DNA from: Methylocystis sp. KS32 | Lineage (GTDB): Bacteria; Pseudomonadota; Alphaproteobacteria; Rhizobiales; Beijerinckiaceae | Reading direction: 5' to 3' | Length of the DNA: 64,000 bases | NCBI GenBank assembly: GCA_002862095.1 | Contig: PHSQ01000003.1 | Location: 124,001-188,000 of the forward strand | Shown here: one piece after another, positions 1 through 7,227 of the stretch | Layout of the letters: every line of letters starts with the position of its first letter | Numbering within the stretch: the stretch's first letter is position 1 | The notes under the pieces: generated by a model | Seen by the model: the letters and a program-made list of their open reading frames with translations, nothing else | Database searches by the model: none | What the model was told of the DNA's origin: nothing | Program-made: the position numbers and the translations under genes

Positions 1-305
1 GTATGGCGCTCAATCAGTTCGCGCAGCTTCCTCTGGCGTTCCGCTTTGACGTTTCTTTTTTCAAAGAAATACTCCCGTTCGAGGGCAATAATCTCCTTTA
101 TGAGCGTCTCATGCTCACTCGCTGGCTCGTCATTGGACTCGTCCATCATTAGCTCTTTCAGCTCGGACAGCACGGCGGGTTTGGAATCGTTCGTCGCTGG
201 AAAATACTCGCATGTTTCGGTTTGTTGGACCATGCCGATCTCGAAGCCTTCGGTCTCGAACGCGTCCTCGACCGGGGCTGACGAGGCACTCGGTCCAGCA
301 TCCGC
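1..305 (-). CDS. Partial unrecognised ORF at the left edge
   Basis: Read on the minus strand, the frame is open from a stop at 306-308 to the window edge, about 101 codons. The translated text is rich in Glu, Lys and Arg with a coding look, for example the segment KEIIALEREYFFEKRNV, and it is likely helical. An ATG lies at 233. In another minus frame, upstream at about 310-400, a coding-like segment (IETKLPQRGHDGDRVARVSV) is open, so the gene may have started near 400 and suffered a frameshift near 300. I do not recognise the family. Its place beside a phosphorothioation-related gene suggests a member of the same defence island, but that is inference only. Confidence 0.35.
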
Positions 306-427
306 TCATGTTCGAGGTCGAAGCCACGTTCAAGCACGGAGACTCGGGCGACACGGTCGCCGTCGTGGCCTCTTTGCGGTAATTTGGTTTCGATCATCTC
401 TAACGTACTGAGCGGGCGAAAGGAGCG

Positions 428-2551
428 GTGGAGCAATTCTTAATGACTCACGGAAACGTGCATCCGTCAAGCGTGATAGGCGAGCAACAATGGCGCCTAC
501 CGATTGGCGTTACCTTGAGGTCTCTTTCGGATAGGCTACACCGGGCAGGCGAAAGGGCCGATGTTATGTTGACGCGATCCCAACGTGATACCGAATCTGA
601 TAAATCCCCGAGCAAGCACGCAATAGGCAAGCGGGTCTCTAGCACGCTTTATCTCCATCGCGGCGCCCTGCCGGTGGCGGTCGGCGCCGACCCTGAACAA
701 ATCGCGCGCGCCGAAACCTGCGCCGGCAACATCGATTGGAACGTTATCAGGATCGCTAAGGAATCGGTGTCGTTTCTCCTCTATGAGTCGTTCGACGACA
801 CAGCATTTCCTGCGCTTATCACCGCGACAAAGGTCGATCTGCCCTCGGGCGCCGTGACTCATACCGACTATCGAAGCCGGGCAAACCCGCCGATCCTGCA
901 TCGCAAGGAGCTTCTCCTCCCGCCGGATGATCCCCGGCTTCCCGTGTTTCGGGCGCTGACCGCCGCCGCCGAGGAGCACGGCCTGTTCAAGGACTCCAAC
1001 AGGATCGGCACGCGCAAGGCATGGGAGGCGCGCATCGCTGACGCCGGCCTCGTCCTGCGGGGGCACCGCCTCGTCCCCGCCGACGAAGAGCATGTGGAGG
1101 TCGTCCGACACAGGACCGCGATCGTGCGTCGCGACCTCTCGCAGCCCATGCAATTGATGATGCGGTTCGGCGTGGTCGGCACCGATCGCACCGTCTTCGA
1201 TTACGGCTGCGGGCAGGGCGAAGATGTCGCAGCCCTTGTTTCCCAAGGATTTTTGGCATTCGGCTGGGATCCGCATCATGCCCCGAAAGGCCCGCGTGGC
1301 CCCGCCGATGTGGTCAACCTCGGCTTCGTCCTCAACGTCATCGAAGACCCTAGGGAAAGGATCGAGACCCTGAAGGCGGCCTGGGGATTCGCCAAGCAGA
1401 CCATGTGCGTCGCCGTGATGCTCCAAGGGAAGACCTCCACCGCCGGCCACAAGCCCTATCGGGACGGCTACGTGACCACGCGGGGCACATTCCAGAAATA
1501 CTTCGAGCAGCAGGAACTCCAACACTTAGTGGCGAGCGTGACCGGCGAGAAGCCGTTGGCGTTCGCGCCCGGAATCGTTGCCGTCTTCAAGGACAAGGAT
1601 CTCGAGCAGGAGGTGCTCCTTCGGCGCCATTCCCGAGCCTTCGTCGAAGGCGCTTTCCCGAGGCCGCCGCCCCGCGAACGCATCGTCGTCGCCCGCCCGG
1701 AACTCCGCGAACGCATCAGGCCAGCCCTCGAAGCCCTGCGATCCCGCGCGATCCGGCTCGGACGCCTGCCCGACCAGGAGGAGGCGCCCGTCGAGGCCTT
1801 GGCGTGCATGTCGGAAAACCGGGTCTCTTGGCAGCGCGCCATGGATCTGTTGGAGCAGGATCTTGGAGCCGACGAGACGTTCGCCGTCGCTGGACGCCTC
1901 AGGCGCGAGGATCTGCTCGTCCATCTCGCGCTTATGCAGTTCCCGGGGGCGCCGAAATACCGGCACCTCCCGCGGTCGATTCAGACGGACCTCAAGTCCT
2001 TCTTCAGGGGGCATTCAGCGGCAATGGACGAGAGCAGGCGCCTCCTGTTCGCCGCCGGCGATCGGCAAGGCGTGCGTGCCGACGCGGAGGTGGCCATCGC
2101 CGAGGGCCTAGGAGGCCTTCGCGGAACGCACCATTTCAGGTTCCGATCGACCGTCCTGTCGAGATTGTCGCCACGCCTCAGGGTGCTTGTCGGCTCGGCC
2201 GAAGTCCTTCAAGGTGGTGTCGAATCCAGCGACTTCGTCGACATCGATCTCGATGCGCCGCGCATCGTCATGATCGCCTGTGACGACATCGACAATCCCG
2301 TTCCCTTCGTCGTCGAGCGGACGTTCGTCGACCTCGGTCGATTGAAGGTGTCGACGGACCGGCGCGAACCCGAAACGACCCCAATCTACTTCAAATCGCG
2401 TTTCATGTTGGCGGATGATCCAGGGCGCGACCGGCAGCTTGCCTTCGAGGCCGCGTTGGCCGACACCGCGCTGTTCGAGCCTGAAAAGCGCGAGCCTGAT
2501 TGGACGGAAGTCAAGGCGAGGCTCGAAGCCACGGCTCAAAAGCGCGTGTAA
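428..2551 (+). CDS. DNA phosphorothioation-associated putative methyltransferase
   Basis: The 707-residue product resembles the family of putative methyltransferases that travel with dnd DNA-phosphorothioation clusters. The recognisable core begins near residue 64 (KHAIGKRVSSTLYLHR), goes through a segment with NPPILHRKE, and includes a glycine-rich SAM-binding-like motif, VFDYGCGQGEDV, near residue 257. Its true substrate is unknown; the family is named only for its genomic association with Dnd systems. The start is uncertain: GTG at 428 has AAAGGAG only a few bases upstream, ATG at 443 is better spaced from it, and conserved sequence starts much later, so ATG at 566 is also possible. No dndBCDE genes are visible in the window; they may lie to the left. 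Confidence 0.75.
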   Translation: MEQFLMTHGNVHPSSVIGEQQWRLPIGVTLRSLSDRLHRAGERADVMLTRSQRDTESDKSPSKHAIGKRVSSTLYLHRGALPVAVGADPEQIARAETCAGNIDWNVIRIAKESVSFLLYESFDDTAFPALITATKVDLPSGAVTHTDYRSRANPPILHRKELLLPPDDPRLPVFRALTAAAEEHGLFKDSNRIGTRKAWEARIADAGLVLRGHRLVPADEEHVEVVRHRTAIVRRDLSQPMQLMMRFGVVGTDRTVFDYGCGQGEDVAALVSQGFLAFGWDPHHAPKGPRGPADVVNLGFVLNVIEDPRERIETLKAAWGFAKQTMCVAVMLQGKTSTAGHKPYRDGYVTTRGTFQKYFEQQELQHLVASVTGEKPLAFAPGIVAVFKDKDLEQEVLLRRHSRAFVEGAFPRPPPRERIVVARPELRERIRPALEALRSRAIRLGRLPDQEEAPVEALACMSENRVSWQRAMDLLEQDLGADETFAVAGRLRREDLLVHLALMQFPGAPKYRHLPRSIQTDLKSFFRGHSAAMDESRRLLFAAGDRQGVRADAEVAIAEGLGGLRGTHHFRFRSTVLSRLSPRLRVLVGSAEVLQGGVESSDFVDIDLDAPRIVMIACDDIDNPVPFVVERTFVDLGRLKVSTDRREPETTPIYFKSRFMLADDPGRDRQLAFEAALADTALFEPEKREPDWTEVKARLEATAQKRV

Positions 2552-2587
2552 GAATTCAAAGTACATGAGAGATGCGCCGCGACGCCG

Positions 2588-3580
2588 TCAGGTAATCGCA
2601 CGGACTGCTGCGGCGCATCTCTTCGCTAGGTGCCGAATTCTGGAACTTTGCGCGGGATCGAGGGGGGCAAAACTCCGCCTAATGGGGTGAGCCCATAGGT
2701 TCCGAACCTCGTTTAATTCTTGGATCCATTCGGTTGCGCTTTCCCTGCCTTTAGACTCGGAGATTTGTTCCATCAGCGGTCCGCAAACGGACCAGTTTTT
2801 CTTGGCAATTGTCTTCAAATCCATGAACATAAGGTAAGCTTCCGCAGGCGCTCCCTCGTTACGAGGATCGGACTCCCGTCTCGCCTGACAACTGATGCGC
2901 GTATCCTGAGGTATCCCTTCCCGCCACCAACTGTCACCGAAGGACTTCTTCAGTTGGTTGATTACCCACTTGAAGACCGTTACCTCGATCTCCTCAAGGG
3001 CCTCGCCAACGTCGATGTCAGAGTCGTTGGCCACGGAAGGATACGGATCGAGGACAACGAGATGGAATGGTGACGCATTCGACAAGGCATCGAAAAAACT
3101 CATCACATTTTGAAATGCCGTATAGATGCTTTCACACGCGGCGGAAATCTCGGCGCTGGCCGACAGACCCGAGTTGCTCGTCTCCGAGACAATGACCCAG
3201 CCTTCACTCCTCAGGACGAACCTCTCGATGATGAATTGCTGGACAAGCGCCTCGCAAAGCTTCCGTGTCTTGGCCGATGTCCCGTCAAAAGCGGCGGCGT
3301 CCTCAGCAAATGGCAGGCGGGCAGATACCACCAAAAAAGGCGGCTTCAATTGGCCGATGCCGGCTCGCCCCGATGCGCACCGCTTTAGGGTGCTGGCGGT
3401 AAAAGGTCCGAAATGACTTCCAAGTCGGATAAGTAAGCCTTCTGAATCATGGGTCTCCCCGACGTAAATTACGCGATTACGCGGCGCAGCGATTATATAC
3501 AGCCATGGCAGCCGCGTGGTCAGGCTGACTGACTTCGACGCCACGCTGGTAATTTGTGCAACGGGGGCATATCTCAACAT
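2588..3580 (-). CDS. GIY-YIG-like protein with C-terminal HEPN-type motif
   Basis: This 330-residue protein has a GIY-YIG nuclease-like N-terminus: WLYIIA followed by VIYVGET and then RLGSHF within residues 25-60. The GIY-YIG fold cuts DNA. The C-terminal end carries RNLWAH (Arg293, His298), which fits the Rx4H signature of HEPN ribonuclease domains, in a predicted helical region like those of Swt1/abortive-infection HEPN proteins. It starts 11 bases after the stop of the MORC-like ATPase gene, so the two probably form one operon. A pairing of ATPase sensor and nuclease is usual in prokaryotic immunity. The domain calls rest on short motifs; the middle part is unassigned. Confidence 0.55.
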   Translation of the reverse strand: MLRYAPVAQITSVASKSVSLTTRLPWLYIIAAPRNRVIYVGETHDSEGLLIRLGSHFGPFTASTLKRCASGRAGIGQLKPPFLVVSARLPFAEDAAAFDGTSAKTRKLCEALVQQFIIERFVLRSEGWVIVSETSNSGLSASAEISAACESIYTAFQNVMSFFDALSNASPFHLVVLDPYPSVANDSDIDVGEALEEIEVTVFKWVINQLKKSFGDSWWREGIPQDTRISCQARRESDPRNEGAPAEAYLMFMDLKTIAKKNWSVCGPLMEQISESKGRESATEWIQELNEVRNLWAHPIRRSFAPLDPAQSSRIRHLAKRCAAAVRAIT

Positions 3581-3591
3581 TTGGGGAATGC

Positions 3592-5328
3592 CTACTCGGA
3601 GTCGTCAATTCGACCTTCTTCGATACGGCGCAGCATATCGTCCAAGGGCTCGGCAAGGTCTTCGGCGATAGTCGAAGCTTTTCGTCTAAAGATTTCGAGC
3701 ACGCGTTCGGCTGCATTTTGAGGCATGTTCGGCCACGCGCTCGATCTTACTTCGATTTCCGCTCGTCCGAGAATCGCGAATATCTGATGAAGAACCACGT
3801 ACAAAGCCGGGTTCCGCTCGGCGCCGGCATAAGCGGTTAGGACCCACGAGTTCATACGATTGACAAGCGTTTGTGCGAAGCCGGCTTCGACAGCAGGCAG
3901 GGGCAGCCACATTGCATTTGCTTTCAAGCCTTCGGCCATCACAATGGGATGCTTGTCTTCGATTAACTTTTTTAAGGCCTCCGGCGACAATGCCTTGTCC
4001 TGAATAGCAGAGCGAGTCGCCTCGCTGATTTGCGATTGCGCTTCTTGGCGCATCGTTATAGCGGTTTGATCGCTGAGATCCGTCCCGGGCGCGTAATCTA
4101 GCGTCGTCACTGGTCCGGTCAGGATGCTTTCGTTCGCAATTGCCTCCCGGCTGTCCCCTTTACGTTGAATCTCTCGGTGTCCGGCTTCCCGCCAAGCCTC
4201 GCTACTTGCGCTTTGATACGTGCGGATTAGGGCATTGAGATTGGTTCGAGCCTTCTTAGGCAATTGGCAGTGCCGCTTCTTGATGTCGAGCGAGACTATC
4301 TTGTCACTGGCTTCGGTAAACATGAGACGGCCTCGGAATGCCCAGGCGGCCGTTTGGCTTGGGACGAGTCCTCGGAATCGCTCAGCCATCACAATCACTC
4401 TGCGATTGCGGTAAATGTAAAAGCCATGTCGCGGCAATCTGGTGTATGGATCGGATTCGATCATGTACCTGTCGCGCACTTCCTCTCGTTTTCCTTCAGC
4501 CTCAAATGAGGGCGGATGTATGAGATGGGTCGCTTCAACAATCGCCACAACGCCGGGTGAAAGCTCGAGTTCTGTTGGCTTTAACAACAGATGGGGTTCC
4601 CTGCCCGACCATTGATTTGGAAGGAGTGGGCCGGTTGCTGCCGCCTCCTGCATGAATAGAGGATCGATCGGTTTCAAAACCTGTCCGTTGATTGCTATAG
4701 AGAACGGCAAACCGGCATTCTCTATGAACAGATGAAAGGTAATGCTGCAATACCGCCGGAAATACTCCAGAAATCGACTGTAAGGTGGCTGAGAGTCGTT
4801 TAAATCGCTGATATAGACGAGCGTGCCCTGATTTTCATTGGGGGCGTGTTTCCTCCACAAGGTTGCCAGATCTTCGGGCGGATCACCAATATCGATCGCA
4901 TATTCGTTGCTTTCCTCGACGACGTCAGCGGAGAGGATCGCGCAAATCGGCTTGTCTAAGTCGCGCGTCTTTGTCACAACCGAAATACGGCTACCCAACG
5001 ACAATGCCGCCGACTTCAGACCAATGCCAAACTTTCCTAATTCATTCGCGCCATAGGTCCTGTCACTTCCGATTTTGAAAGCGTTCTCAAGCGCCGCCTC
5101 GTCCATCCCCGTGCCATCATCCACTATGATATAAGCTGCGACGCTATCAGTTTCGCCTTCGTCCTCGTGCATCTCTTGGACAAGTTGTATCTCGATGCGT
5201 TTGCTTCGAGCATCAAGGCAGTTGTCAACGATGTCGCATAGCGCGACTTCAGGATCATAACCGATGCTTGCGATCGCATGCAGAAGGCGAGCAGGGTTGG
5301 GCTGTACCGGACGTCTTTGCATCGCCAT
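3592..5328 (-). CDS. MORC/Hsp90-like GHKL ATPase
   Basis: The 578-residue protein begins with a GHKL ATP-binding fold. Motif N is CDIVDNCLDA (near residue 30), motif G1 is DDGTGMD (near 74), and the lid/G2 region is GKFGIGLKSAALSLG (near 98-112). This layout matches the HATPase_c_3 group that includes MORC and other ATP-gated clamp proteins. The C-terminal half is unassigned. GHKL clamps of this group often act with a nuclease partner on DNA or in antiviral defence, and the next gene is a GIY-YIG/HEPN protein. Start ATG at 5328 lies close before the ATP-binding domain, as expected. Biological role is inferred from context only. Confidence 0.7.
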   Translation of the reverse strand: MAMQRRPVQPNPARLLHAIASIGYDPEVALCDIVDNCLDARSKRIEIQLVQEMHEDEGETDSVAAYIIVDDGTGMDEAALENAFKIGSDRTYGANELGKFGIGLKSAALSLGSRISVVTKTRDLDKPICAILSADVVEESNEYAIDIGDPPEDLATLWRKHAPNENQGTLVYISDLNDSQPPYSRFLEYFRRYCSITFHLFIENAGLPFSIAINGQVLKPIDPLFMQEAAATGPLLPNQWSGREPHLLLKPTELELSPGVVAIVEATHLIHPPSFEAEGKREEVRDRYMIESDPYTRLPRHGFYIYRNRRVIVMAERFRGLVPSQTAAWAFRGRLMFTEASDKIVSLDIKKRHCQLPKKARTNLNALIRTYQSASSEAWREAGHREIQRKGDSREAIANESILTGPVTTLDYAPGTDLSDQTAITMRQEAQSQISEATRSAIQDKALSPEALKKLIEDKHPIVMAEGLKANAMWLPLPAVEAGFAQTLVNRMNSWVLTAYAGAERNPALYVVLHQIFAILGRAEIEVRSSAWPNMPQNAAERVLEIFRRKASTIAEDLAEPLDDMLRRIEEGRIDDSE

Positions 5329-5483
5329 CGATTTGACCTTTTCGTCAAGTTCGAATCACATATTTTTTTTGCAAACTATGCCGTGTGCATGGAGTTTATC
5401 AAGGTGCGAGAAAAGAAGGGCGATACTGCCATCGCTATTCTCAGCGTAGCCCTAGCCCACCATAAGCGCTATTTCCACGTCGG

Positions 5484-5876
5484 TTGCCAGCCTCGTCGAT
5501 CGCCCGGCGGCAAATAACGCGGGTCGAGGCCGCGATGGCTGGCACGGGGCTGTCGGAGCCGGGCATGCTCGAACCGGAATGGTCGGACGTCAAAGCGAGG
5601 GTCAATCCCGACGCCGCGCTGAAACTATCGACACTTCGCAACGCCAAAGGGCGGGAATTCGAGGCGGTCGCGATGATTGACCTCCGCGATGGGCGGATCC
5701 CGTTTTTCAAAGCCGACACCCAGGATAAGATCGATGAGGCGCGCCGCCTTTTTTACGTCGGCATCACGCGAACACGCCGCTATCTCCTCTATGGGACCGA
5801 CACAACACACTGCCGCAATCGCCCGTCGCCGTTTCTGAAAGCCGGGACGGGCCTTGGTCTTTGTTGGAACTACTGA
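5484..5876 (+). pseudogene. UvrD-like helicase C-terminal fragment
   Basis: About 130 codons are open, but only the last part of a superfamily 1 helicase is present. The segment STLRNAKGREFEAVAMID matches the motif V region (usually followed by a glycine-rich, acidic stretch), and EARRLFYVGITRTRRYLL matches motif VI, whose arginines contact ATP. Full UvrD/PcrA helicases have 650 or more residues and need the Walker A motif, which is absent here. The upstream residues (from about 5535) are not helicase-like. This is therefore most likely a truncated remnant, perhaps left by a recombination event between the defence island and the plasmid backbone that follows. Confidence 0.7.
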
Positions 5877-6064
5877 GCAGTTACTAACTATAGTAGAACG
5901 ATCTTCGACTGCCACAGAGCCTGACGTTCCTGGCGCCCCCTTCGAACGAACCTCCACCACATAACACCTCGCATTCTGTGTGGCCACGATGCGGAGGATG
6001 AACCAGCGTCAGTCGGCACGAGCATGGTTTCTGTTGTGAAGAGTGAGAGTTCGGTCGGTCTGTT

Positions 6065-6110
6065 CGCGACGGGTTGAAGGTTGCGAGAGAGGCTCGCGGC
6101 GCCCGTCGCG
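6065..6110 (+). promoter_or_regulatory. Conserved hairpin leader upstream of ardC (copy A)
   Basis: A nested hairpin lies just upstream of the ardC start. The outer 9-bp stem CGCGACGGG (6065-6073) pairs with CCCGTCGCG (6102-6110). The inner stem GCGAG (6083-6087) pairs with CTCGC (6093-6097) around loop AGAGG. The same architecture with an identical loop but compensating stem changes precedes the ParB-like gene at 7173-7212. That covariation suggests a conserved RNA or DNA structure acting on expression of the following gene. Confidence 0.55.
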
Positions 6111-6120
6111 GAGATCCGCG

Positions 6121-7092
6121 ATGTTACATTCAGTCGCTTGCGCTCGATCTGGCCAAGACCGGACGAGCCTTTATCAAGAAATCACCGACCAAATCATCGC
6201 CGAGTTGGAAGCCGGTAGGCCGCCCTGGGTTCAGCCGTGGTCGGCGGCGAAGTCGCTACTCGCTATGCCAAAAAATGCTGCGACCGGGCGATGCTATTCT
6301 GGGATCAACGTGCTGATACTCTGGAACTCCGTTGTTGAACATGGTTTCGCCGGCCAAAGCTGGCTGACCTTCCGCCAGGCGCTCAGCCTCGGCGGCAACG
6401 TCCGCAAAGGCGAGCACGGCGTGACGGTTGTTTACGCCGACCGCTTCACGCCGGATAAAGAGCGCCGCCGCGCCGACCGCGATGGCGACGAGCCGAGCAC
6501 CATTCCCTTTTTGAAGCGTTTCACGGTGTTCAACACCGACCAATGTGAGTGTCTGCCGGACGAGTTGACAACGGCTCCGCCACCGCGTGACATTTCGTCC
6601 AGCCTGCCGCAGGCTGAAAAATTGATCGCCGCGACCGGCGCGGATTTTCGCATTCGCGGTGATCGCGCCTTCTACTGCCCATCGGGCGACTTTGTGCAGG
6701 TTCCGCCGCCAAAGGCTTATTTCGAGACGATCAACTGGCACCGGACCGCGTTCCATGAACTATCGCATTGGGTCGGACACTCCTCTCGCCTCGGCCGTGA
6801 CCAGTCTGGTTCATTCGGCTCGAAAGCCTATGCGCGCGAGGAATTGGTCGCGTAAATGGCGAGCGCCTTTGTCTGCGCTTCGCTTGGCATCACACCAACC
6901 GTGCGTCATGCCGATTATATCAGCTCCTGGTTGGAAGTGTTGCGCGAAGACAATCGCGCGATCATCCGGGCCGCCAGCGCTGCGTCGAAAGCGGCGAACT
7001 ATCTGCTCGCCTTCCGGTCACAGTTCGCCGAAACCGCTGCGGACGCGATCGGCGAGCGTATGGTGCCGGAATCGGCTTCCGCAGAGGCGTAA
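6121..7092 (+). pseudogene. ardC: ArdC-like antirestriction protein, broken by an in-frame stop
   Basis: The first part (6121-6855) encodes an ArdC-type protein: an N-terminal ssDNA-binding domain (starting TSLYQEITDQIIAELE, with PPWVQPW) and the zinc-metallopeptidase motif HELSH. It stops at a TAA at 6853-6855. The same frame then continues without interruption to 7092, and the two halves join as ...EELVA-stop-MASAF. The family normally has EELVAEMASAF here, so a single GAA-to-TAA change explains the break. Intact ArdC proteins protect an incoming plasmid from restriction. Start ATG at 6121 is chosen because it sits directly after the leader hairpin; the ORF can extend to a GTG at 6043. A truncated protein keeping the HELSH motif might still be made. 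Confidence 0.8.
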
Positions 7093-7172
7093 AGCCGGAA
7101 ATCCGAGTTTCCGTGTCTACGGCTTTCCGTATCCGCAGCGATGCTAGAGTGAGAGAATGGCGAGGCCTTCGT

Positions 7173-7212
7173 GACGGGTTTGAGATCGAGAGAGAGGCTC
7201 TCGGCTCCCGTC
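7173..7212 (+). promoter_or_regulatory. Conserved hairpin leader upstream of parB-like gene (copy B)
   Basis: GACGGG (7173-7178) pairs with CCCGTC (7207-7212), and the inner stem CGAGAG (7187-7192) pairs with CTCTCG (7198-7203) around loop AGAGG. The loop and outer stem match copy A at 6065-6110, while the inner stem differs on both strands so that pairing is kept. The structure ends 15 bases before the ATG at 7228. Confidence 0.55.
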
Positions 7213-7227
7213 GTGGAGAATACGAAC

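Noticed and set aside
536..1525. 329-codon minus-strand frame opposite the first gene
   Set aside because: Mirror frame of a GC-rich gene; no motif, no ribosome-binding site.
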